Part shown: piece after piece, positions 1 to 7,009 of the stretch
Layout of the letters: each line of letters opens with the position of its first letter
Position numbering within the stretch: position 1 is the stretch's first letter
DNA from: Desulfobacteraceae bacterium
Lineage (GTDB): Bacteria; Desulfobacterota; DSM-4660; Desulfatiglandales; B25-G16
Length of the DNA: 10,628 nt
Direction: 5' to 3'
Assembly: GCA_030615565.1 (NCBI GenBank)
Contig: JAUWZC010000066.1
Location: 1-10,628 of the forward strand
The notes under the pieces: generated by a model
What the model saw: the letters and a program-made list of their open reading frames with translations, nothing else
Databases searched by the model: none
Told to the model about the DNA's origin: nothing
Program-made: the position numbers and the translations under genes

Positions 1-251
1 ATCTGCCAGATTACTTTCAACCAGCCCTTCCCCTTAAAAAGACTAGATCCCAGGAGCCGGCTTCTTCAAAGAGAAAGTGGGCTGATTTGGAGAGAGGATT
101 CATTTTACAGGTACTAAGGGAAAACAATTGGAATCGACAGGAAGCTGCCAGGGAATTAGGTATTGGTAGACAGACCCTGTGGCGTAAAATCAAGCGCCTG
201 AATATTCAGATACCAAGGAAAGACGGCCGCTCGTTAAAGACTAAAAATTGA
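1..251 (+). CDS. C-terminal end of a sigma-54-type (NtrC-family) response regulator, partial
   Basis: The open frame enters from the left edge (first full codon at base 3) and ends at TGA 249-251, giving 82 visible residues. About residues 29-70 form a Fis-type helix-turn-helix, with a first helix around ERGFILQVLREN, then RQEAARELGIGRQTLWRKIK as the second and recognition helices. This domain sits at the extreme C-terminus of NtrC-family enhancer-binding proteins, preceded by a variable linker like the polar, proline-rich stretch seen here. The receiver and AAA+ domains would lie outside the window, so the NtrC assignment rests on the Fis domain alone; a stand-alone Fis-like protein is less likely given the linker. 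It lies 30 bp upstream of the STAS/ATPase gene on the same strand, so they may be cotranscribed. Confidence 0.75.
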   Translation, partial: LPDYFQPALPLKKTRSQEPASSKRKWADLERGFILQVLRENNWNRQEAARELGIGRQTLWRKIKRLNIQIPRKDGRSLKTKN

Positions 252-281
252 CCCACCTAATACTTTTTACCAAGGTCTTCC

Positions 282-1187
282 ATGAAAAATAGAATCTGTT
301 GCCCAAAAATCCTGGATGAATCTACCTTCGAAAATCTTATCAACCAGTTGGATAAGATTGGAGTAGATTTTGGAATGCCAGTAACCATCGATCTTAGCAA
401 GGCTCAATTTATTGATCCCTATGGAATCTTGGGCTTGCTTGAGATAGGACGGTATCTGTCCGAAAGGGACCTTTCTTTGTCTTTAATCCTTCCCCACTCA
501 GAAGAGGTGATTAAGTATATGGAGCGGCTGGATTTCTTTAAAATCGCCTCAGAACTTTTTTCCTTGGATTTGGATGATGCATGGCCTCAAGAGCCTTTTT
601 TTAGAAGCCCTCACTCCGATGTCTTATTGGAAACGCGAAAGATTGAAGGAACGGACGATATCCATAATCTGGTTGAGGATGTAAGGCAGAGAGCAGAAAC
701 CATCTTGACCAGTCATCTAAAGTATGATGCGAATGCGATCGATTCCTTTGTGGTGGCACTTTCTGAGGTATGTCAGAACATCCCGGAACACAGTGAGGAT
801 ATTGGATACGTGGGAATCCAGAAGTACTTCTATGGAAAAAAATTGGGCAAAAATATAGTAAAGATCGCGGTAATGGATTTAGGTGTAGGAATAAGGGAAT
901 CCCTCACTCCTAAATATGCCCCTTCAGTTAAAAATTGGTCCGACCTTGAAGCCATCAATCTAGCTCTATTTAAGGGAGCCTCTCGTTTTGATGACCCAGG
1001 AAGGGGCCAAGGACTCACGCAAGTTAGAAAGTTGGTCGAGCGTTGGAAAGGGAAACTGATGATCAGATCAGGAACTGCCCGATCTGGCATAATTCCCCCC
1101 TGGGAAATCAGTAGACCTAAAAGATCTTCCCTAAAAGATTTCCCCGGAACTCAAATAAGCATCATCCTCCCTGAAAAATTCTCTTAA
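282..1187 (+). CDS. STAS-like domain fused to GHKL/anti-sigma-type ATPase
   Basis: A 301-aa cytoplasmic signalling protein with no membrane segment. Residues about 1-95 look like a STAS fold (strand VTIDLSK, then FIDPYG at 43-48, then a helix). Residues about 150-300 carry the Bergerat ATP-binding motifs: N-box ALSEVCQN with EH following (159-170), G1 box DLGVGI (199-204), G2 box GRGQGL (240-245) and a final FPGT strand (287-290). Such ATPases act as anti-sigma kinases (SpoIIAB/RsbW type) or partner-switching modules. STAS antagonists usually carry a phospho-accepting Ser in the loop after the central strand; here the loop reads DPYG, so this domain is probably a docking or structural module rather than a phospho-switch (inference). 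No strong ribosome binding site is visible, only AAGG near 271-274. The next gene encodes a second STAS-like protein, a plausible partner. Confidence 0.8.
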   Translation: MKNRICCPKILDESTFENLINQLDKIGVDFGMPVTIDLSKAQFIDPYGILGLLEIGRYLSERDLSLSLILPHSEEVIKYMERLDFFKIASELFSLDLDDAWPQEPFFRSPHSDVLLETRKIEGTDDIHNLVEDVRQRAETILTSHLKYDANAIDSFVVALSEVCQNIPEHSEDIGYVGIQKYFYGKKLGKNIVKIAVMDLGVGIRESLTPKYAPSVKNWSDLEAINLALFKGASRFDDPGRGQGLTQVRKLVERWKGKLMIRSGTARSGIIPPWEISRPKRSSLKDFPGTQISIILPEKFS

Positions 1188-1203
1188 TAAATCTTAAATT
1201 CAA

Positions 1204-1260
1204 TTTTTTTCAAATTTTTTTAATTTTTTTCTTGACAAGAAAAAAAAGATCAAATATGTT
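1204..1260 (+). promoter_or_regulatory. Sigma-70-type promoter with phased T-tract UP-like element
   Basis: A perfect TTGACA -35 box at 1232-1237 is followed by a 17-bp spacer and TATGTT (4 of 6 consensus bases) at 1255-1260. Immediately upstream lie three T7 runs (1204-1210, 1215-1221, 1224-1230) spaced about 9-11 bp apart, close to one helical turn. Phased A/T tracts in this position typically bend DNA and can act as an UP element for the RNA polymerase alpha subunit. The spacer itself holds an A8 run. The predicted start of transcription near 1267 gives a leader of about 34 nt before the ATG at 1301, so this gene can be expressed apart from the upstream ATPase gene. Confidence 0.7.
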
Positions 1261-1300
1261 ATAAACGAGTTCAATTGAAAACGATGAAAAGGACCTATTT

Positions 1301-1888
1301 ATGAAAAACGAGATTAAAAAATATCGGATCGTGGATTTAATGGAAGAAAATCTTACCAATGGATCTAAGAATATAGTTACCCGAGAGACCGGTAGGATCA
1401 TTAGAGAAGCGATTGAGGTAAAGATACAAAAAGAGCAGGAGGAGATGATCATCATTTTAGACTTTTCCGGTATCGGTATTATCGACTTTTCCTGTGCCGA
1501 TGAAGTAGCCGCCAAATTTATTGCACGATTAAACCTCAAGGAATATGGTGACAAATATCTCCTTTTTTCTGGGTTGACCCCTAGTCAAGAGGAGAATATC
1601 ACCGCAGCCCTGGAAAAAAAGAAACTATCCCTTCTTTCCTTGAAAGAAGATGGGGGTTGGAAACTTATGGGAATCTTAAACCCCTATTTAAAAGATACCC
1701 TGGATCTGGTGATGGAAAGGAAATCCTTGACGGCAAGAGAGCTAGCGGATCTTACTGGCGTAGAGATCAATTCTGCCAGCACTAAACTATTAAACCTGAA
1801 TAAGGTGAGACTTGCTATAAGAATGAGGGAGGCCCTCCCTAACGGGGGGAGGCAGTTTGTTTACCGATCGCTGATTTCTTCATCTTAA
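1301..1888 (+). CDS. STAS-like (DUF4325-type) protein with C-terminal winged helix
   Basis: A 195-aa soluble protein. Residues about 25-100 show a STAS-like core: strand IIILDFSGIGIIDFSCADE (50-68) followed by a long helix. Ser64 in the DFS turn sits where STAS antagonists carry the phospho-acceptor Ser, and the pattern fits the DUF4325 STAS-like family, which is often encoded next to GHKL ATPases. Residues about 140-190 look like a winged helix-turn-helix (SLTARELADLTGV, then a second helix and a basic wing). A direct DNA-binding output from a STAS switch is therefore plausible: the neighbouring ATPase may control this protein rather than a sigma factor (inference). The start is supported by AAAAGGA at 1287-1293 and by a promoter with TTGACA at 1232. 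It could instead be a MarR-like regulator with an unrelated N-terminal domain. Confidence 0.72.
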   Translation: MKNEIKKYRIVDLMEENLTNGSKNIVTRETGRIIREAIEVKIQKEQEEMIIILDFSGIGIIDFSCADEVAAKFIARLNLKEYGDKYLLFSGLTPSQEENITAALEKKKLSLLSLKEDGGWKLMGILNPYLKDTLDLVMERKSLTARELADLTGVEINSASTKLLNLNKVRLAIRMREALPNGGRQFVYRSLISSS

Positions 1889-1894
1889 AGGAGG
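1887..1894 (+). promoter_or_regulatory. Strong ribosome binding site with no normal start codon after it
   Basis: AAAGGAGG overlaps the stop codon of the STAS/winged-helix gene. Six bases later the in-frame triplet is ATA (1901-1903), not ATG, GTG or TTG. The spacing is ideal for initiation, so this site marks a gene whose start codon appears to have been lost or is non-canonical. Confidence 0.6.
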
Positions 1895-1900
1895 TTCAAT

Positions 1901-2071
1901 ATATCTATTAAGGAAAACGAGGTTAAGGGAATTGGAGGGCTGACCTCAAATCCTAGCCTTGAATACTTTATAGGGTCGATCATGCGATTCAATCAGTGGG
2001 TGCAAAACCGGAGTGATGGCTATAGTGTAGATTATAAAATAGAATTGACTTATGCACAGTATTATTTGTGA
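1901..2071 (+). pseudogene. Short open frame with ATA in the start position; likely decayed 5' end of an operon gene
   Basis: From ATA 1901 the frame stays open for 56 codons to TGA 2069-2071. Codons two to four read Ser-Ile-Lys, giving a normal-looking N-terminus (S-I-K-E-N-E-V-K) if the ATA were ATG. The remainder contains LTSNPSLEYFIGSIMRF, which looks helical, and I recognise no family. It directly follows the STAS/winged-helix gene with perfect ribosome binding site spacing, as a third gene of that operon would. It ends just before the restriction module at 2104, which suggests that insertion of the module cut it off. ATA and ATT starts exist (infC uses ATT) but are rare, so a single-base ATG-to-ATA change in a dead gene is the simpler reading. 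A functional small protein with poor initiation cannot be excluded. Confidence 0.4.
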
Positions 2072-2103
2072 TATACAAATGAACTTATTTGGAGGAACTG
2101 TAA

Positions 2104-3465
2104 ATGGAGAAGAGTGACCTTCCTTTTGGAAGCGAATTTTCACCTAACCAGATAGAGCTTGTGCGGGTCTTAGAAATGGCAGATGAACATGCTGGTGATT
2201 GGCATGCTCTGGAGAACTCAATACGCCAAGAGTATTTTGACTCGCACTTAACCAGCGAATACAATCGGCGGAAGCTTGCAAACAACTGTAAACTTGGAAT
2301 GATTGCTTATGGTGTTCTTGATCGGAATGGTTTTCTCACTGATTTTGGGAAGAAACTCCTTTCATTCAAAAGAACCCCAGAGAAAATGTACCAGGCTTTT
2401 GCTCGGCATATTTTATTAAATCTTAAAGGATTGATAGTTGTGCAAACAGTCCAAGACATGCAGGCACGTGGCGAAAGGGTGGACCTCAGAAAACTACGCG
2501 AGTGGCTTCAAGAAAGAGGTATACATTTCCCCAGAGGAGGAAAACATCCAAGCATGATGAGGTTGTGGCTTGAGAAAGCGGGAGTGGTGATTTCTTCTGA
2601 CTGGCGAATAGATGTTACTTGTCTTGAACGAATTATCGGTATATCCGGAGATATTATAGATGAGATATCTATGCTCACTATTGAGCAAAAGGCCTTCCTA
2701 AGAACTTTGGCGAATATTGGAGAAACTGGCCCCTATCTATCGAACGAGGTGGAAAAATTGGCATCTACAGTATATGGAGCAAAATTTGACGAAAAGAATC
2801 TACCTAAGACTGTGCTGTATCCTCTTGAAAAGGCTGGTTATATATCGCTTGAAAGAGGAACCAAGAAAATTGGTCGAGGTGCTAAGCCTTTTCAAGTAAA
2901 GCTTACTGATAAGATGAAGTCCGAGATCATTACTCCTCTCATCGACTGCCTCCAAAGTCAGGTACAGTCTGATCTCCGTCCTATGTTAAGGAAGCCTCTC
3001 ACTAAGATATTAACGGAATTATCGTCGGCTGATCGGTATATCAAAGGTCTGGCTTTGGAAGCGCTTGCATTTTACCTCATGAGGTTAATTGATCTGAAGT
3101 ATGTGGCAACTCGTCTTCGTGGTCAAGTCACAGGTGGTGCCGAAGTTGATCTGATTTTTGAAGGAGCACGTCTGATTTTTTCTCGATGGCAAATCCAATG
3201 CAAGAATACCAAGATTGTCTCACTTGATGATGTGGCCAAAGAGGTTGGCCTGATGATACACTTTGATTCGAAAGTGGCGGTAATCGTTGGTATGGGAAGA
3301 ATCAGCGAGGCGGCTCAGGAGTATGCGAAAATGCTCCGCAATGAGTATGGTAAGCAAGTGATACTTGTTGGACGTAAAGAAATTTTGGACGTAGTAAATG
3401 GAGCTAAATCATTTGAGCAAGTATTGGAAAATCAAGTTCCATTTGTGTTGATGCGAGCTAGGTGA
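2104..3465 (+). CDS. Mrr-like PD-(D/E)XK restriction endonuclease
   Basis: A 453-aa protein whose C-terminal third carries the Mrr-type nuclease core: Glu319 in a helix (GLALEALAF), Asp349 in GGAEVDLIFEG, and the QCK variant (Gln365-Cys366-Lys367) of the (D/E)XK motif. Q-X-K is characteristic of Mrr-family enzymes, which cleave DNA. The first 300 or so residues are mostly helical with winged-helix-like stretches (about 55-90, 125-165 and 195-265, the last with a basic KKIGRGAKP wing), probably for target recognition. The ribosome binding site GGAGG at 2091-2095 supports the start at 2104. The gene precedes a phospholipase-D-family nuclease by 6 bp, and a methyltransferase fragment follows. 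All catalytic residues are present, so it should be active; whether it cuts unmodified DNA (type II) or modified DNA (type IV) cannot be read from the sequence. Confidence 0.82.
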   Translation: MEKSDLPFGSEFSPNQIELVRVLEMADEHAGDWHALENSIRQEYFDSHLTSEYNRRKLANNCKLGMIAYGVLDRNGFLTDFGKKLLSFKRTPEKMYQAFARHILLNLKGLIVVQTVQDMQARGERVDLRKLREWLQERGIHFPRGGKHPSMMRLWLEKAGVVISSDWRIDVTCLERIIGISGDIIDEISMLTIEQKAFLRTLANIGETGPYLSNEVEKLASTVYGAKFDEKNLPKTVLYPLEKAGYISLERGTKKIGRGAKPFQVKLTDKMKSEIITPLIDCLQSQVQSDLRPMLRKPLTKILTELSSADRYIKGLALEALAFYLMRLIDLKYVATRLRGQVTGGAEVDLIFEGARLIFSRWQIQCKNTKIVSLDDVAKEVGLMIHFDSKVAVIVGMGRISEAAQEYAKMLRNEYGKQVILVGRKEILDVVNGAKSFEQVLENQVPFVLMRAR

Positions 3466-3471
3466 GTTATT

Positions 3472-4332
3472 ATGATCGAACTATACAGAAGTCCCTGGAG
3501 ATCTCAATTCCAAAGAGCCTTAGATAGCGTGAGAGACGAACTCATAATGGCAACGCCGTTTATTAAGAAATCCGAGGCGGAATATGTCTGCAATCACTTG
3601 CTTTCTGTAGAATCGGGAAAAGAACCTCATATCCGTGTTATAACTGATTTGAGAGCTGAAAGTGTTCTCGCCGGCTCTCTGGATATGGATGCATTAAGAA
3701 TATTCCAGAACTTACTGAGAAGTTCTGAAGTGATAACCCTTCCGCATCTTCATGCAAAGGTTTATGTCTTTGATACCTCATTAGCTGTTGTAGGTTCCGC
3801 TAATCTTACATCGGCTGGCCTTGACTCAAATTATGAGTATGGTGTTGGTATCCAAGACCCTGTGCTAGTGAAACATATCAAAGCTGACATGGATGCATAC
3901 GCACGAGTGGGCAATGTCCTCTTCCGAGAGCAAATTGAAGAACTATCACAAGTTGCTGAAGAAATAGTAGCTGAATATCGTAAGGTCCATAAGTCGGCCG
4001 CTGCTTCAGCTAAGAGGCGGTTTGATGAGAAACTGAGGAGTGCGAATGTCAGATTTGCTGAAGCACTCGTTGGTGCAAGGTCAGCCCATGCTCTCTTCTC
4101 AGAAGCCATATTGTATGTTTTATCACATGGGCCACTGCCAACTCGTCACCTACATCCGCATGTACAACGATTATTGCCTGACCTTTGTGATGACTCGGTA
4201 GAATTAATTATCCATGGTGAAAAATTCGGGAAAGCATGGAAGCACCATGTTCGAAACGCTCAACAGAGCCTGAAAAAGAATGGTTTGATTAGGTTTGACG
4301 GCCATGATTGGATAGTCTCCAGGAATTCATAG
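3472..4332 (+). CDS. Phospholipase-D-family nuclease with C-terminal winged helix
   Basis: A 286-aa protein with one HKD motif: His94-Ala-Lys96-x4-Asp101 followed by GSANLTSAG (108-116). Proteins with a single HKD act as dimers, each subunit giving one half of the active site; the BfiI and NgoFVII restriction enzymes and the Nuc nuclease are examples. Residues about 150-200 are charged and helical, probably a coiled linker. Residues about 205-286 (ILYVLSHGPLPT at 213-224, AWKHHVRNAQQSLKKNGLI, then a GHDWIV strand) match the winged-helix domain often attached to restriction endonucleases. It starts 6 bp after the Mrr-like gene with AGGTGAG at 3460-3466 as ribosome binding site. A nuclease working with the Mrr-like protein is the likely role; a lipid-hydrolysing function is unlikely given the DNA-binding domain and the lack of a signal peptide. 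Confidence 0.83.
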   Translation: MIELYRSPWRSQFQRALDSVRDELIMATPFIKKSEAEYVCNHLLSVESGKEPHIRVITDLRAESVLAGSLDMDALRIFQNLLRSSEVITLPHLHAKVYVFDTSLAVVGSANLTSAGLDSNYEYGVGIQDPVLVKHIKADMDAYARVGNVLFREQIEELSQVAEEIVAEYRKVHKSAAASAKRRFDEKLRSANVRFAEALVGARSAHALFSEAILYVLSHGPLPTRHLHPHVQRLLPDLCDDSVELIIHGEKFGKAWKHHVRNAQQSLKKNGLIRFDGHDWIVSRNS

Positions 4333-4598
4333 TAAAAATGCTAACCGATGAAGGTGACCTTGTGATTGACCCCTTCGCTGGTTCGAACGTAACAGGAGAG
4401 GTTTGCGAACGTCTTAAGCGCCACTGGATAGCCGTTGATCTTGTAGAGGAGTACTTAGAGGGATCTAAGTTCCGTTTCGATAAATTTAGTGTTGGTGACT
4501 GGGTTGAACAGAATGGTCAGAAAAGCTTTATCTTGCGAGAAGGAAATGAGAAATATGGGGAGGTGTTTAAAAATATTCATGAATTGAAAGGAAAATAA
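4308..4598 (+). pseudogene. C-terminal fragment of a beta-class-type DNA methyltransferase
   Basis: The frame encodes the end of an N4-cytosine/N6-adenine DNA methyltransferase: KMLTDEGDLVIDPFAGSN (10-27 of the open frame) is the SAM-binding motif I, and RHWIAVDLVEEYLEGSKFRF follows as in intact enzymes. In the circularly permuted beta class, the catalytic (S/D/N)PP(Y/F) motif IV and the target-recognition region lie before motif I. They are absent here, because upstream of the fragment the sequence is the winged helix of the PLD gene in another frame. Family resemblance begins at about FIVKML (near 4326), so the ATG at 4308 is probably not a true start, and no good ribosome binding site precedes it. 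The fragment overlaps the PLD gene by 25 bp. It cannot methylate DNA by itself. I infer a deletion that fused the end of the nuclease gene to the methyltransferase tail. Confidence 0.78.
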
Positions 4599-4758
4599 GG
4601 CAACTTCATCTATTGTTAAAGATTATATATGCAGGTGAACGTAGCGGAATTTGGGAGACTATCTTTAGGGTTAAGAAATTTAATGAAAAGGAAAAATTTT
4701 TTCGAGTTTTAGGTTTTTAAAGCATTAGAAATTTTTTAATATTGGGAGGTTAATATAA

Positions 4759-5043
4759 ATGAGCAATACTCACGATAATAAGGTTAAAGAAATTTCAAGG
4801 GATTTATCTAAAAAAGGATGGGAGGTTGAAGCAGATGTCCCGGAGTATAAGACTCCAGAGGGCATTGGAAAAGACGGTTATATACCGGACATACACGCTA
4901 TAAAAGGAGTTAGAGAAAGGATCATCGAAGTCGATACACCAAACACCATTGACTCAAATCAACTGAGGGCTTTCAGACAAAGTGCTTCCCATAGAAAAAA
5001 TGCCGAATTTGAGCATGTGATAACAAGGCCAAAGAAAAGGTAA
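4759..5043 (+). CDS. Small protein with PD-(D/E)XK-like fold, KAP module
   Basis: A 94-aa protein in an alpha-beta-beta-beta-alpha order. A helix at 6-19 leads into GWEVEADVPEY, then IPDIHAI (42-48) and ERIIEVDTP (53-61), then a helix NQLRAFRQSA and a last strand FEHVITRP. The Pro43-Asp44 and Glu57-x-Asp59 spacing resembles the PD-(D/E)XK nuclease core, but the catalytic Lys is Asp. Similar small proteins with an EVE/EVD motif exist in many genomes without a known function, so activity is doubtful. The start is set by GGGAGGT at 4744-4750, 8 bp before the ATG. The KAP ATPase gene begins 7 bp after the stop, so the two are very likely translated from one message. The fold call is from motif spacing only. 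Confidence 0.6.
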   Translation: MSNTHDNKVKEISRDLSKKGWEVEADVPEYKTPEGIGKDGYIPDIHAIKGVRERIIEVDTPNTIDSNQLRAFRQSASHRKNAEFEHVITRPKKR

Positions 5044-5050
5044 AAGTCAA

Positions 5051-7009
5051 ATGGGATTTTTGGATACAAAAATATCTGAGAAGAAAGATAAAATTAATTT
5101 TTTCACTGATTCTCCAATTTCCTTAAAGAAAGAGGATTTTTTTGGCATCCATTCACAGTTTGCTGAGGCTCTTTATCAAGTGCTAAGACAAGCTGATATA
5201 AGTAAGGGAGCCTTTAATATAGGTCTTTATGGTGACTGGGGAACAGGTAAAACTACTGTTGTCAATCTATTATTAGAAGACATAAAGGAAGCCAATAAAA
5301 AACAGTTTGAATGCGTTCCACTATACTTTGATGTCTGGAAATTCACGAAGGAGCCCTTAAAAAGAGCTATATTGTTTGAAATGGAAGAGCAATTGTCAGG
5401 GCTTGCTCAAGGTCTCTCCAAAAGTGAAAAGGAGTTTAGGAACCATTTTCTTGAATATAAGTATCAAACCTCTAAAGGTATATTTACCCTGATAGAATGT
5501 TTGGAGTTTGAAGTTGCTCATGATGAAGAAATCAAATTAAGACCAGAAGAGATAGAGAATTTAAAGGAGGAAATAAACAGAGTTTTCAGGGGATTACGAG
5601 AATCTAAATACTTTCGACCCTCGATATTGTTTCTGATTTTTTTATCATTATTGGCTTTTAAATTTCCAAGCATATTTGATGGACTGTGTGTAGTATTTGG
5701 CACATTGGTTTCTGTAGGCATAATTGGATATATTCTTGGCATCCTTTTGCCAGGGTTTGCTTCTATATTAAAGAAATTCGTCTTTAAACATACACTGCGA
5801 AATCTAACGGCACATTTAGCCTTTTCAGGAGAACAATTTGGGAAAATATTCAAAGATATGGTCAAAAAAGCAAGAGGTGAGAATGAAAGCAGAAAAATCC
5901 TAATAGTTTTCGATAATCTTGATCGATGTGAAAAAAATTCTGTATTAGAAACCCTTTCAACGATAAAGACTTATTTGGATTTTCCCGGCTGTTTATACAT
6001 AATAACCTGTGATGACCAAGCATTGAAGAAGCATTTACAAACTGTGTATGGTGAAAATGAGAGCCAGGAATTTTCGAAGGATTTTTTGGATAAGCTTTTT
6101 CAAGTCACTTTTCGTTTTCCATCCCTTGTCGAGAAAGACAGAGATGCCTTTATTGGAAGATGTATTGGGGAGTTAGGGTTGCAATTAAACTTAGAATCAG
6201 AACGGCAGGTTCGTCAGATATTGACACTTGCCTACAAAGGACAAACTCCTCGTCAAATAAAGAGATTTTTAAACGACTTTGGTCTTTATTTTATTATCGC
6301 AAAAGCCATTGAATCATCCTCCGACAAACAAACTATTGAGAATAAACTAACCCATGATATGGGCTTCTTCTCATTTATGATGGTTATTAAGCAAATATGG
6401 CCGGAATTTGAAAAGAAATTAATAGAGCAAACCGATCTTTTTCATATATGGCAGAGGAAGATGATCGAGGAGCGAGAAAAGCTAGAAAATTTACTAGACA
6501 AAGAATACAAAGATAGTGAGTTATATCGATTCTTAAACGCTATCTTGTTAAGAATTGAATTACCTAAAAGTCTTTCTCCCTTTATTTATTTAAAGGCAGA
6601 GGCAGAAGAAGAGAAACTCTACGAATCCGTAACAGAAAGTTTGTGGAGTGGTGATCCAAAATATTGGCAAGAACTAGATTCTGAGAATCTTGGGTCAGCA
6701 TTGATGAAAGCAAATGACTTACTTAAAGGATGGATAACTAACCAAGAAACTATTTATATTCAGAATGCATTGAAAGTTTTATTAGGTGTTGATTTTCAGG
6801 AAGATTCAATTGATAAAATTTACCCCCTTGCTGAAACTATTGTTGAAGGAATTGAAAGTTTATCGGATGGCGAACTTCTAGCACTGTTACAGGGAAAAAG
6901 TGGATGTATAAATATGTTGTTAAAATGGTTACAATTTTTGAGAAAAGGGGTCAGAAATCAGGTAATTAATCGTATTATAGACCTAATAACCTATGAAGGA
7001 AAAAAATAG
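5051..7009 (+). CDS. KAP-family P-loop NTPase with two membrane segments
   Basis: A 652-aa ATPase. Residues 58-69 (GLYGDWGTGKTT) are the Walker A site with the GDWG lead-in typical of KAP NTPases, and FDVWKF (93-98) matches the conserved aromatic motif after it. Two hydrophobic segments at about 188-206 and 211-236 lie between Walker A and Walker B, the hallmark insertion of the KAP family, so the ATPase domain should face the cytoplasm while tethered to the inner membrane. Walker B is ILIVFDNLDR (283-292) and GQTPRQIKRFLNDF (397-410) is the conserved C-terminal KAP motif. Residues 430-652 are helical with no recognised domain. The family includes animal Kidins220 and PifA of plasmid F, which excludes phage T7. 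It sits between a nuclease-like gene and a helical partner, and its stop abuts the next ATG. All ATPase motifs appear intact. Confidence 0.87.
   Translation: MGFLDTKISEKKDKINFFTDSPISLKKEDFFGIHSQFAEALYQVLRQADISKGAFNIGLYGDWGTGKTTVVNLLLEDIKEANKKQFECVPLYFDVWKFTKEPLKRAILFEMEEQLSGLAQGLSKSEKEFRNHFLEYKYQTSKGIFTLIECLEFEVAHDEEIKLRPEEIENLKEEINRVFRGLRESKYFRPSILFLIFLSLLAFKFPSIFDGLCVVFGTLVSVGIIGYILGILLPGFASILKKFVFKHTLRNLTAHLAFSGEQFGKIFKDMVKKARGENESRKILIVFDNLDRCEKNSVLETLSTIKTYLDFPGCLYIITCDDQALKKHLQTVYGENESQEFSKDFLDKLFQVTFRFPSLVEKDRDAFIGRCIGELGLQLNLESERQVRQILTLAYKGQTPRQIKRFLNDFGLYFIIAKAIESSSDKQTIENKLTHDMGFFSFMMVIKQIWPEFEKKLIEQTDLFHIWQRKMIEEREKLENLLDKEYKDSELYRFLNAILLRIELPKSLSPFIYLKAEAEEEKLYESVTESLWSGDPKYWQELDSENLGSALMKANDLLKGWITNQETIYIQNALKVLLGVDFQEDSIDKIYPLAETIVEGIESLSDGELLALLQGKSGCINMLLKWLQFLRKGVRNQVINRIIDLITYEGKK

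Noticed and set aside
830..1090. Opposite-strand open frame of 86 codons within the STAS/ATPase gene, and similar frames elsewhere on the minus strand.
   Set aside because: They lie entirely inside genes with clear protein motifs, have no ribosome binding sites, and show no recognisable domain.
1826..1840. Palindrome AGGGAGG-C-CCTCCCT near the 3' end of the STAS/winged-helix gene, as an operator or terminator.
   Set aside because: It lies inside the coding region, has a one-base centre that cannot form an RNA loop well, and has no T-run after it.
2045..2074. Possible promoter for the restriction module (TTGACT at 2045-2050).
   Set aside because: With 17-18 bp spacing the -10 candidates match the consensus poorly (3 of 6 or fewer), so it cannot be told from AT-rich background.
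4599..4758. Promoter or small gene between the methyltransferase fragment and the KAP module.
   Set aside because: Only a 27-codon frame without a ribosome binding site and AT-rich runs are present; no convincing -35/-10 pair could be picked out, although a promoter is likely to exist here.
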